This document shows, piece after piece, positions 53,742-63,600 of a DNA stretch of 64,000 nt (its first letter is position 1; every line of letters begins with the position of its first letter). The stretch is taken from contig OX336355.1 in assembly GCA_946902875.1 (NCBI GenBank), positions 17,827,347-17,891,346 on the forward strand, in the 5' to 3' direction. The translations under genes were made by a program, and so were the position numbers. The notes below the pieces were generated by a model. The model saw nothing but the letters and a program-made list of their open reading frames with translations, was not told the origin of the DNA and did not search any database. This stretch comes from Nematopogon swammerdamellus. Lineage: Eukaryota; Arthropoda; Insecta; Lepidoptera; Adelidae.

Positions 53742-54044
53742 CTGTGAGAAAACGTATACTGAGGTCGGATTCTGCAGAGTAGTAACACAACCTGGAACAA
53801 TGGAAAGTTACAAATTCATTCTTGTTCTACAATCAAGTCTAAAAGATTTCTTTGTATTCTACTTGATGTGCCATTTCCTGTCGAGGTTGGCTATCATTAG
53901 GCGATTTTCAGCTTCAAGACTGCAGTGCGAAAGAGAACGTTTTCTCGTTTTCCATCATTGGTGGAAGTTCTTTAATGCTTCTTCCTCTAAGATTATTCGT
54001 CTTACCTCATCGAACGTTCATATTTTTATATAAAAAAATTTTAA
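53742..54044. other. trh upstream intron, nothing recognised
   Basis: A 113-codon frame on the plus strand spans exon and intron and is a shadow. Confidence 0.4.
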
Positions 54045-54215
54045 ATTATCTGTTGCCATAATAACACATACTGCAAAAATGTTAACCAGCTACCTATTCA
54101 AAAGATACAGCCCTCGGACGGACGGACCGACAGACAGACAGATAGACAAACGGACGGACGGACAGACAGACAGACGGCGTAGGTTTTCGCATGGATAAGA
54201 AACCTTAAGACGAGA
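54045..54215 (+). mobile_element. GGGTTCCGTA-family repeat, 3' part
   Basis: GTTGCCATAATAACACATAC, AAAAGATACAGCCCTCGGAC and a GGAC/AGAC array, ending TAAGAAACCTTAAG. Confidence 0.65.
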
Positions 54216-54459
54216 CGGAAGTTAACTTTCTCCATACAAAATCGTCTTTTGGTATTTATGTTTTTTACCACCCTAAACCTTATCCGATTTTTACTATTCT
54301 TTTTTTGAAGTGAAAACTTCTTTAGCGGCGCTTGGCACTTTTTTAGATGGGTAAAAAATGTTAAACTCGCGTCAGATCTGTAGCCTCATCGAAAAAGCGA
54401 CAAATTTATTTAATTATTTAAAATGTAACCTTAAGTCATTGCATTAAGGGTTAAGTTAC

Positions 54460-54733
54460 GATTGGCTCGGGATCAATTCTGTTCGTCTCCCAGTGACAGT
54501 AAAGCCGAAAGCGAATCAAGGGAATCGGATATTCGTTTGGTCGTTTATGTGATTTCGTGGCTCAATGGTAAGAGTGTAGGATTTGTATTTTTTGACCATG
54601 GGTTCGAATCCCTCAAATATTTTTTTTTTCTTTTGTTTTCTTTTTTAAGCAATGTTACGGTGTTAAATTTGTTTTAGGGTGTTTAGTTTTTTTTATAACC
54701 ACCTAAGAATTATTTTCGGAAATACAAAAAGTT
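54460..54733 (+). mobile_element. tRNA-like cassette, forward copy
   Basis: TTGGCTCGGGATCAATTCTG, AAAGCCGAAAGCGAATCAAG, tRNA-like 54549-54619 (GTGATTTCGTGGCTCAATGG TAAGAG, GGGTTCGAATCCC), T run, TTTTTTAAGCAATGTTACGG, ACCACCTAAGAATTATTTTC GGAAATACAAA. Whole-length relative of 26234-26505. The tRNA-like part sits in the middle, not at the 5' end as in a normal SINE. Confidence 0.75.
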
Positions 54734-54771
54734 TTCACTTCTGCCGGCACTCCCGGAGTGCAACTGAGGCT

Positions 54772-55010
54772 TTTTTTTATGTAATCCGGTACGGGTGCCT
54801 GAGTCGGAGGTGCCAAAGCGCATGCTCCGACCAGTCAATATCACCTCCGAGAAGGTAGGTGCCATACCGGAGACTTCCCTGGATTGCTGGCTATACTGGA
54901 CTAGAGGAGAACACAGCCGAGATTGCTATGCGGCCATCTTACATCCAGTACGGTGGTACCAGCCCAGTCGGCTACAATTTGAGCCTACCAACTAGTAGTA
55001 AGGGGCAAGG
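54772..55010 (-). mobile_element. SINE-B, reverse, head truncated
   Basis: T run then TATGTAATCCGGTACGGGTG, CTCCGACCAGTCAATATCAC, AGACTTCCCTGGATTGCTGG, TATGCGGCCATCTTACATCC, CCAACTAGTAGTAAGGGGCA. Confidence 0.8.
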
Positions 55011-55053
55011 GAACCCTCTTAACCTAATTTCAAGACAAAAGCACTAGACTTGC

Positions 55054-55140
55054 TTTTTTTTTTATGGAAACTGACACGGTTGGCTACATCACCTACAACA
55101 TCCGTGATGTCAGCCCATAACACCGGGTGAAATTGGTGCA
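55054..55140 (-). mobile_element. SINE-A 3' end, reverse
   Basis: T run, ATGGAAACTGACACGGTTGG, CTACATCACCTACAACATCC, AACACCGGGTGAAATTGGTG. Strong 5' truncation. Confidence 0.8.
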
Positions 55141-55489
55141 TTGAATTTTTGTTGTAATAAGGACAGTCGAATCAATGTTTCTATCTTTTTATTTTTGAAT
55201 ATCTAAAGTGATGGATGACTTAATAAAGTGAATTTCATGACATGAAAAAATAAAAATATTCCAATTTTTCCGTCGAAATAATTTTTTTTAGCTCCGGTGT
55301 TGTAGGTATATTTCATCTAAACCAAAAAAATAATAATACGGGAACGTAGATTGGACTGTCCTTAAGACAAGAAAATTTGTAAAAATCCGATAATTTTTAG
55401 GGGGCTAGAAAACATAAATGCCGAAAGACGATTTTGTATGGAGAAAGTTAACTTCCGTCTCGTCTTAATAAATACATACATATTTTTTA
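55141..55489. other. No gene
   Basis: 55395-55465 is the small repeat with ACATAAATGCCGAAAGACGA and AGTTAACTTCCGTCTCGTCT, also at 2790-2850. Confidence 0.4.
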
Positions 55490-56170
55490 AACTAGTCCAC
55501 TAGTCCTACTTAAGTAGGTACCTACCTACTTAATGTGTCAAAACTTAACGGTTACGGAATCTTATTAAATACATATTTTTTAACTAGTCCACTAGTCCTA
55601 CATAAGTAAGTACCTAATTATATGTGTCAAAACTTAACGGTTACGGAATCTTATTAAGTAAATACATATTTTTGACTAGTCCACTAGTCCTACATAAGTA
55701 AGTACCTAATTATATGTGTCAAAACTTAACGGTTACGGAATCTTATTAAGTAAATACATATTTTTGACTAGTCCACTAGTCCTACATAAGTAAGCACCTA
55801 ATTATATGTGTCAAAACTTAACGGTTACGGAATATTATTAAATACATATTTTTTAACTAGTCCACTAGTCCTATATAAGTAAGTACCTAATTATATGTTT
55901 CAATACAACGGTTACGGAATCTTATTAAGTAAATACATATTTTTGACTAGTCCACTAGTCCTACATAAGTACCTAATTATATGTGTCAAAACTTAACGGT
56001 TACGGAATCTTATTAAATACATATTTTTTAACTAGTCCACTAGTCCTACATAAGTACCTAATTATATGTGTCAAAACTTAACGGTTACGGAATCTTATTA
56101 AGTAAATACATATTTTTGACTAGTCCACTAGTCCTACATAAGTAAGTACCTAATTATACGTGTCAAAACT
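55490..56170. repeat. Minisatellite, about 80-92-bp unit, 8 units
   Basis: CGGTTACGGAATCTTATTAA recurs at 55549, 55638, 55730, 55822 and onward at 80-92 base spacing. Each unit has GACTAGTCCACTAGTCCTAC (two ACTAGT palindromes) and GTGTCAAAACTTAACGG. Length variants arise from AGTA and AAGT indels. Confidence 0.9.
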
Positions 56171-56387
56171 TAATCCAATATCTCACCGGCAACTTCACTT
56201 GACAAACGATCTTCCCAAACGGCTCTAAATGCCATTGATCTCAGAATTATTCGCAATTTAGATGTAGATAAGTCTAATTGCTGCGATTTGTTCGGGAACA
56301 ATAATCGCACGTATTCGCGTTTGAATTCGCTTTTGGAAATTTATGAAGGTAGACAAAACTTAAAGCCATTTGCGTACATGTACGGCG

Positions 56388-56752
56388 GGTGGCCTCGCGG
56401 GTGGCCTAGTGGTACGGGTATCGTTTTCTCATGCGAGAGGTCCGAGGTTCGAATCCGGTCGGCTTGTACCAATGAGTTTTTTTCTGACGAAAAAATTTAC
56501 GCTTCACCGTTCGGAACCGGTGTAAGACTGCATAGGTCCCTTATTCCCTTGCCCCTTACTGGTAGGCTCAAATTGTAGCCTGGGTTGGTGCCACCGTACT
56601 GGATGTAAGATGGCCGCATAGCAGCCTCGGTTGTGTTGTGTTCTCCTCTAGTCCAGTATAGCCAGCAATCCAGGAAGTCTCCGGTATGGCACCTACTTTG
56701 TCGGAGGTGTTATTGGCTGGTCGGAGAATATACTGGATTACATAAAAAAAAG
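56388..56752 (+). mobile_element. SINE-B, complete, forward
   Basis: tRNA-like head 56395-56466 (GGGTGGCCTAGTGGTACGGG, TCTCATGCGAGAGGTCC, GAGGTTCGAATCCGGTCGGC), CACCGTTCGGAACCGGTGTA, core GGTCCCTTATTCCCTTGCCC and GGTTGGTGCCACCGTACTGG, body GATGGCCGCATAGCAGCCTC, CTCCGGTATGGCACCTACTT, tail GGATTACATAAAAAAAA. The CGGGTGGCCT start is duplicated (CGGGTGGCCTCGCGGGTGGC). Confidence 0.85.
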
Positions 56753-56829
56753 TACTCTATGGTGGTTAATAATTTGCATGCTGTGATATTTACTGAATTT
56801 GAGACGTAAGTACCTACATACTGTCATTT

Positions 56830-57190
56830 TTATAGGTACCGCACAAGACCCTGTCACTTAACCTATACCGTCTGTCCGTCCGTCTGATCTTTTGAATCCT
56901 AATAGGTAGCCGGTTAAAATTTTTACAAAATATGTGTCATTGTGGCGGATGTCCTACCAAATAATAAAATATAAAAAATTAAGATGGTCCTTCACACATG
57001 AAAGATGTTCTTTTTTTCAAAGTTTTTTTTTGCTCTATCTTCAAAACCAAAGATTTTGGAAGGAGATTTCTTCAGATTTTTTTGTTGTTGTTGAAAACGG
57101 TAATTCATGCAAGCGTCAAACTTGGTGTGATGAAATTACAAACGCTAAAGTAAAACAACAAATAATAATTTATTGTGTGTTGTTACGGAA
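56830..57190 (-). mobile_element. GGGTTCCGTA-family repeat, reverse, diverged
   Basis: AGGTACCGCACAAGACCCTG, CCGTCTGTCCGTCCGTCTG, AAATATGTGTCATTGTGGCG and TTGTTACGGAACGCC. Runs straight into SINE-A remnants. Confidence 0.55.
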
Positions 57191-57385
57191 CGCCATGTCA
57201 GTGCTTCCCTTTGGTTGTGACGGCTAAACGGAACTGGACGGAAAACCCATATGCTTCGATTGACCTCTCACTTATTGGGGTGGTATCAAACCGGACGGGC
57301 TAATACTTAGTAACGGTAAGGAAACGGAAAGGAACCAAACCACGGTCGCAGCCTCATTGGTCGAACTGCTCACTCGCTCACTCAA
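57191..57385 (-). mobile_element. SINE-A, degraded reverse copy
   Basis: ATGTCAGTGCTTCCCTTTGG, ACGGCTAAACGGAACTGGAC GGAAAAC, GGTGGTATCAAACCGG, AACCAAACCACGGTCGCAGC CTC. About 15-25 percent diverged by eye. Confidence 0.65.
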
Positions 57386-57941
57386 TTATTATTAATTAAA
57401 TTAATTAAATTTTATATTAATGTTCTAATTAATAATAGAAATTAAAGCTAGATTTAAGTATTTGAATCAAAATTGAATGTCAATATCTACCGAATATCTT
57501 CCGAATTCTCACCACGCCCGGGTGTGATTAATTTAACTTTCGCTCGTCGATCCATAGCGCCACAGAGCTTCCGAGGCTGATAAAAGTGAGACTTAACATA
57601 ACCAAACTTTTATCACCTCATAATTTCGCCACAAGCGCCAACTAAACACCTCCTCAATCATACTGGCTCCATAAAAATCTATTTTCATAATAAAAAAAAC
57701 GCATTTCGCAACTCCTGTTAGATTGTAATCACTCTTTATAGTCCCAAAGCCGAATTTTCTCCCCCGAAATTGCCGACACGCACTTACCCTGCGGCGAGGA
57801 CTGGGTTGCCGCATTACGCAAGGATTAGTCCTTATTTGGAGCAAATAATATTTTTTGCACATGAGTGGTCGTAAAATGGGAGAATTTATAGTAAATATTG
57901 CCAGATTTTAGGCATTTTTTTATACAAACAAGTCGGATTGA
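57386..57941. other. No repeat recognised; possible donor-like site
   Basis: On the minus strand CGCCGCAGG|GTAAGTGCG near 57785 is a good donor next to GC-richer sequence. It could end an untranslated or alternative trh first exon, but nothing else supports it. Confidence 0.2.
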
Positions 57942-58113
57942 CACCTCCTCGGGGGTGAAATTTACTGCACCTGCGGCTTCGACCTCAGGCACAGCCATCC
58001 AGTTCAGAAGTAATAAAAAACCAAAAAAAAATTATTGCTTCCGAACTGGGTGGCTCTGCCCGAGGTTGAACTTTGAAGCCTCAGGCGCAGCCAATTTCAC
58101 CGCCGAGGAGGTG
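57942..58113. mobile_element. Foldback element, about 75-nt imperfect arms
   Basis: CACCTCCTCGGGGGTGAAAT ... CATCCAGTTCAGAAG pairs with CTTCCGAACTGGGTGG ... AATTTCACCGCCGAGGAGGT G. Central AAAAAACCAAAAAAAAATT loop. Confidence 0.75.
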
Positions 58114-58244
58114 CCAGTCCGGCTTGGAGGTGGACTAATGTTGCTGGGGAAGCTATTAAGGCCGTGACAAACGCCAACGACCTTGAGCATTCGGGAATTC
58201 TACATAATGTACCATGCGACTGCTAATTTCGCTTCGCACGTTCA

Positions 58245-58335
58245 AGTCACATTTAGCGTAGTTTGTCGCTATCAGCCTAAAGAGTTGATGGTTCGGGGTT
58301 CGAATCCCACTTTCGTATGTTTTTTTTTTTTGCTT
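58245..58335 (+). ncRNA. tRNA-like sequence with oligo-T
   Basis: AGCGTAGTTTGTCGC (D-arm-like), ATCA/TGAT stem, GGGGTTCGAATCCC (perfect T arm), then GTATG and a 12-base T run. The acceptor is not convincing. Same logic as the sequences at 52243, 54549 and 26340. Confidence 0.4.
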
Positions 58336-58569
58336 TTTTATTATTTTAATTATTAAAATGATTGTGGCTTATGTAACTGATGCGTGATTCTAATTTTTTA
58401 TTTTTTATTATTTTACCTAAATAACATTTTATTGTAATTTCTTCCAAATTATTTTAGTTCATGTACTTACCACTTTTTATAAACCTCTAAATAGACTATC
58501 GATGAAAACTAAAATAAAAATAGGTAGGTAGGTAATAGGTAGATAGGCATTTAGGTATGTATGGCAAAT

Positions 58570-58850
58570 ATCATAGCAACATAGGTACCGGCCGGCGCGC
58601 GCGGCACGCGCGGCGGCAGCATGGCACGGTGCGGTGGGGTGCGGTGCGGTGCGGTAACTCAGTAGCAGCGTGCCACTCACGCATGCAAGCAAGCAATAAC
58701 AAGCCGCTCCTCCGCGCCGCGCCGCCGCTCCTCCGCGCCGCGCCGCGCCGCCGCGTCGTCACCGCTCCGCGCCACCACAGTGCCGCCGCCGCCGCCGCCC
58801 CCGCTCCGCAGCGCGCCGCTGTTGCTAGGCTACTTTTATTTAGGCACGGT
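58570..58850. promoter_or_regulatory. GC-rich island in the upstream trh region
   Basis: GGCCGGCGCGCGCGGCACGC, a GGTGC minisatellite (58629-58660), CGCCGCGCCGCCGCTCCTCC and GCCGCCGCCGCCGCCC. Strong contrast to AT-rich surroundings. Could be an alternative trh promoter or leader exon; equally could be a simple GC-repeat expansion. Open frames here are composition artefacts. Confidence 0.35.
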
Positions 58851-58859
58851 TCTATAGTC

Positions 58860-59296
58860 CTTGCATCTCAAGCGCAGACAGCGTTATACCACACCCGTGA
58901 CACTAGTCACATTTTCTATGAAGCGGCCGAAAATGTGTACCTACTGCTCACGTACGCGGGCGCCTTTGCGTGTATTGGTGCGACCTCGATAACTTGGGTA
59001 CAGGGTTGGCACTCTTTATGAGAAGTTTGTAGTGGACAATATTATAAATTATATTTGATGTAATTTAAAAGGAAACATTTTTAATTATGACTATCTATGT
59101 ATATGTACCTCTTAACATTATTGGAGGGCAAGAAAAAAAGAAAAACATCAACTTATATGCACATGTTTTATTTTTACTCGCTAACTAAACGACAATTTTG
59201 CAGTGAAAGTTTCACTAAATTTTGGAAACTTTGCAATAGGTATTCCATTTTTATTATTTTTAAGCCGAATCGTATGTGAAGCTAAAGTGAAATTTT
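58860..59296. other. No gene recognised
   Basis: Between the island and the satellite. A continuation of the plus-strand frame to 59021 has no known domain. Confidence 0.35.
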
Positions 59297-61822
59297 CAAT
59301 GTATACTTGCCGCCATTTTGAACTTTTTAGTTACTGGACCGATTGCTTTCAAAATTGATATCTGGGTGTCTGTGTAGGCTCTGAATACGAATCTGTAATC
59401 AAAATTTAAAAAAAGTGGCCGCCATTTTGAACTTTTTAGTTACTGGACCGATTGCTTTCAAAATTGATATCTGGGTGTCTGTGTAGGCTCTGAATACGAA
59501 TCTGTAATCAAAATAAAAAAAAGTGGCCGCCATTTTGAACTTTTCAGTTACTGGACCGATTGCTTTCAAAATTGATATCTGGGTGGCTGTGTAGGCTCTG
59601 AATACGAATCTGTAATCAAAATAAAAAAAAGTGGCCGCCATTTTGAACTTTTTAGTTACTGGACCGATTGCTTTCAAAATTGATATCTGGGTGTCTGTGT
59701 AGGCTCTGAATACGAATCTGTAATCAAAATAAAAAAAGTGGCCGCCATTTTAAACTTTTCAGTTACTGGACCGATTGCTTTCAAAATCGATATCTGGGTG
59801 TCTGTGTGGGCTCGGAATACGAATCTGTAGTCAAAATTAAAAAAAGTGGCCGCCATTTTGAACTTTTTAGTTACTGGACCGATTGATTTCAAAATTGATA
59901 TCTGGGTGTCTGTGTAGGCTCTGAATACGAATCTGTAGTCAAAATTTAAAAAAAGTGGCCGCCATTTTGAACTTTTCAGTTACTGGACCAATGGCTTTCA
60001 AAATCGATGTCTGGGTGTCTGTGTGTGCTCTGAATACGAATCTGTAGTCAAAATTAAGTGGCCGCCATTTTAAACTTTTTAGTTACTGGACCGATTGATT
60101 TCAAAATTGATATCTGGGTGTCTGTGTAGGCTCTGAATACGAATCTGTAGTCAAAATTTAAAAAAAGTGGCCGCCATTTTGAACTTTTCAGTTACTGGAC
60201 CAATTGCTTTCAAAATCGATGTCTGGGTGTCTGTGTATGCTCTGAACGAATCTGTAGTCAAAATTAAGTGGCCGCCATTTTAAACTTTTTAGTTACTGGA
60301 CCCATTGCTTTCAAAATAGATATCTGCGTGTCTGTGTGGGCTCTAAATATGAATCTGTAGTCAAAACTAAAAAGTGCAAGATGGCGGCAACTATTTTTAA
60401 ATTTTGAAAACGGATTCGTATTCAGAGCCCATACAGATACCCAGATATCAATTTTGAAAGCAATCGGTCCAGTAACTAAAAAGTTCAAAATGGCGGCCAC
60501 TTTTTTTTAATGTTCACTACAGATTCGTATTCAGAGCCCACGCAGACACCCAGATATCGATTTTGAAAGCAATCGGTCCAGTAACTAAAAAGTTCAAAAT
60601 GGAGGCCGTTTTTTTTTTATTTTGACAACGGATTCGTATTCAGAGCCCACACAGACACCCAGATATTGATTTTGAAAGCAATCGGTCGAATAACTAAAAA
60701 GGTCAAAATGGCGGCAACTTTTTTTAAATATTCACTACATATTTGTATTCAGAGTCCACACAAACACCCAGATATCGATTTTGAAATCAATCGGTCCAGT
60801 AATTAAAAAGTTCAAAATGGCGGCAACTTTTTTTAAATGTTCACTACAGATTCGTATTCAGAGCCCACACAGACACCCAGATATCGATTTTGAAAGCAAT
60901 CGGTCCAGTAACTAAAAAGTTCAAAATGGCAGCCGCTTTTTTTAAATTTTGACAACGGATTCGTATTCAGAGTCCACACAGACACCCAGATATCGACTTT
61001 GAAAGCAATCGGTCCAGTAACTAAAAAGTTCAAAATGGCGGCCACTTTTTTTAAATTTTGACAACGGATTCGTATTCAGAGTCCACACAGACACCCAGAT
61101 ATCGACTTTGAAAGCAATCGGTCCAGTAACTAAAAATTTCAAAATGGCGGCCACTTTTTTTTAATTTTGACAACGGATTCGTATTCAGAGCCCACACAGA
61201 CACCCAGATATTGATTTTGAAAGCAATCGGTCGAATAACTAAAAAGGTCAAAATGGCGGCAACTTTTTTTAAATATTCACTGCATATTTGTATTCAGAGT
61301 CCACACAAACACCCAGATATCGATTTTGAAATCAATCGGTCCAGTAATTAAAAAGTTCAAAATGGCGGCAACTTTTTTTAAATGTTCACTACAGATTCGT
61401 ATTCAGAGCCCACACAGACACCCAGATATCGATTTTGAAAGCAATCGGTCCAGTAACTAAGAAGTTCAAAATGGCAGCCGCTTTTTTTAAATTTTGACAA
61501 CGGATTCGTATTCAGAGTCCACACAGACACCCAGATATCGACTTTGAAAGCAATCGGTCCAGTAACTAAAAAGTTCAAAATGGCGGCCACTTTTTTAAAT
61601 TTTGACAACGGATTCGTATTCAGAGTCCACACAGACACCCAGATATCGACTTTGAAAGCAATCGGTCCAGTAACTAAAAAGTTCAAAATGGCGGCCACTT
61701 TTTTTAAATTTTGACAACGGATTCGTATTCAGAGCCCACACAGACACCCAGATATCGACTTTGAAAGCAATCGGTCCAGTAACTAAAAAGTTCAAAATGG
61801 CGGCCACTTTTTTTAAATGTTC
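59297..61822. repeat. 108-bp satellite, 10 forward then 13 reversed units
   Basis: Forward units (59297 to about 60370) carry GGCCGCCATTTTGAACTTTT, AGTTACTGGACCGATTGCTT, TCAAAATTGATATCTGGGTG TCTGTGTAGGCTC and GAATACGAATCTGTA at 108-109 base spacing. From about 60375 to 61822 the same unit runs reversed. Spacing is near 36 codons, so open frames repeat through the array; they are not genes. In the reversed half a five-unit block repeats at 544 bases (60681 and 61225). Confidence 0.95.
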
Positions 61823-62185
61823 ATATGATTATGATTCGCTCCGGTGAAGGAAAACACCGTGAGGAAACCTGTGCACAGCAGTACATATAAAATTGTTGTG
61901 GACACCGCTTCCAATCCAGCTTGTCACGTGGAAATGTATAACAATTCCCTTCCATGTTCATGGGAAAGGCTTGCGCTCAGTAGTAGGACATTAAAATTGA
62001 CTCAAGAAGAAGAATAAGAAACCAAATTGATATCTGATTTGTGTAACATAAATTTCATTATTTCACATAAGAATGAAAATTTCACAGTAATTTTGCAGAA
62101 AGTGCAAAATTTCACTGCAAAATTTCAAGTGAAATTTTTGTGCAAAATTGCGCCTTGCATCTCTAAGTAAGTGCGAACAAGGAGG
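61823..62185. other. No gene recognised
   Basis: 61830-61995 (GGTGAAGGAAAACACCGTGA, GGAAACCTGTGCACAGC, TTGCGCTCAGTAGTAGGACA) resembles a fragment of a reverse-transcriptase 3' end common in arthropods; then a tract of TTTCACTGCAAAATTTC-like repeats. Confidence 0.35.
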
Positions 62186-62430
62186 TTTGAAGTCCACCGC
62201 GCGCGCGGGCGCGGCCGGCCCGATCGTTGTTCTGTGCTGTGAGTGCGAAAGAACCGCGCGCGTACGTGTAAGTAGCTACTACTCCCTCTCGAAGGTGCGC
62301 TCGCTCTCCTCTCGACAGTCGGTGCCAGCCTGACTAGCCGTCCGCCAGAAGTCGACCAGACAGCGCTCGCGGGCTGCGGGGCGCGGGGGGAAGCAAACTC
62401 GCTTCGAGGCGGAGCGTCGCTTCTATACGC
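62186..62430. promoter_or_regulatory. GC-rich island, possible promoter/first exon
   Basis: CACCGCGCGCGCGGGCGCGG, CCGCGCGCGTACGTGTAAGT (a possible plus-strand donor GTAAGT) and GGGCTGCGGGGCGCGGGGGG. No repeat identity. It may be a transcription start upstream of trh on the opposite strand, or an early trh leader exon. Confidence 0.35.
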
Positions 62431-62597
62431 CAGTATTATAAGTATTCTATGGTTATACCACAGTACCTATTAGTTATTCTGTGGTTATACCAACGAAAGC
62501 CATGCATATAACGCCCCGTCAAGTTACGTACCGGAGCGTATACTGATAGATACCACAGAAGAGAGATATTACTGATACGGTCGTACTGTATACTGGT
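62431..62597. other. Short direct repeat TATGGTTATACCA
   Basis: TTCTATGGTTATACCACAGT and TTCTGTGGTTATACCA are two near copies 30 bases apart; nothing else. Confidence 0.3.
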
Positions 62598-62870
62598 ACG
62601 GAAAATGACACGGTGGCAACATCACCTACAATACAACATCCGAGATGTCAGCTCGTAACAACTGGTGAAGTAGGTGCTATGTCAGTGCTTTTCTTCGGTC
62701 GTACCGGCTTCACTGAACTGGACGGAAAAAAAGAAGGGAGTCATATCCCGAAATAGTTTGTATTTTCCGTCCAGTTTAGTGTAGCCGGCACGACCAAAGG
62801 GAAGCACTGACATGGCACCTAAGTTCACCCGGTGTTATGGGCTGACATCACGGATGTTATAGGTGACCTA
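62598..62870. mobile_element. Two SINE-A pieces head to head
   Basis: 62598-62745 is reverse (GGAAAATGACACGGTGGCAA ... CACTGAACTGGACGGAAAA), 62752-62870 is forward (TTTTCCGTCCAGTTTAGTGT ... GGCTGACATCACGGATGTTA). The junction carries AAGAAGGGAGTCATATCCCG from the module H/core link, so this is a rearranged pair. Confidence 0.75.
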
Positions 62871-63545
62871 TCTTTTTTCCATTCGATCCAAACACAGAAG
62901 ACAGAAATGACGACCGACACGCGGGCGCAGCAGGGCAGGAGCGAGCAAGCGAGCCCGGAACTAAAATTGTATCTAGTATTGAAGTGCCTGCTAAATTGAC
63001 GAAGGCAAAAATTTTACCCTTCCGACTGAAGAATTACGTCAATAATTTCATGTAGGCGTTTTTTGTTTTTTATTTTTATCTCCTTTCGTGGATAAAATAA
63101 TAAAAAAAATTGAATAGAGTTTTCTCAGAGCTTTGTGACCTTTGAATCGGTGGTATTGTAAAATTGTAATAATACACACATACTCAGATTTTCAAAAATT
63201 CATGCTTTTTTTATATATTTTTAATTTTATGTTTATTACTTACTTTTACTCATTATTAAAAAAACCAGCAATGCACTTTGTTGGTAAGGAACCAAAATAT
63301 AGGTTGGTATTTTTTTAATTTTCTGAATGTGTGTCAATTGGTCAGTTTTGGACCTTCTTTGTCGCACTTTTTGCATGTTTTGCGTATTTGGCGTTTGTCA
63401 CCGCCTTAACCAGCGATTTGAAGATCCGTGGCTTGTAGGAGTGGGGAAATATATTCCCTGGACAGATAGGTAGGTATGTAACAGATAGGTATTTCTCATT
63501 GATATAGTGACATTTCTCATACATTTGACAGGAGTGAACTGTTAA
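62871..63545. other. No gene recognised
   Basis: AT-rich flank. GAAATGACGACCGACACGCG GGCGC at 62905-62930 is a small GC-rich patch. Confidence 0.35.
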
Positions 63546-63551
63546 CTACAT

Positions 63552-63600
63552 GTTAGCGCTTCCCTTCGGTCGCGCCGGCTACATTGAACTGGATGGACCT
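63552..63600 (-). mobile_element. SINE-A fragment, reverse
   Basis: AGCGCTTCCCTTCGGTCGCG CCGGCTACATTGAACTGGA: middle of the SINE-A body only. Confidence 0.65.

Noticed and set aside
58557..59021. 154-codon frame with RAAPPLLRAAPRRR
   Set aside because: Low-complexity GC repeat on both strands; not a credible protein.
60264..61807. Repeated open frames (MAAILNFLVTGPIAF and similar) in the 108-bp array
   Set aside because: The unit is about 36 codons long, so one open unit stays open through the array. No start context, splice site or domain; frames appear in both orientations.
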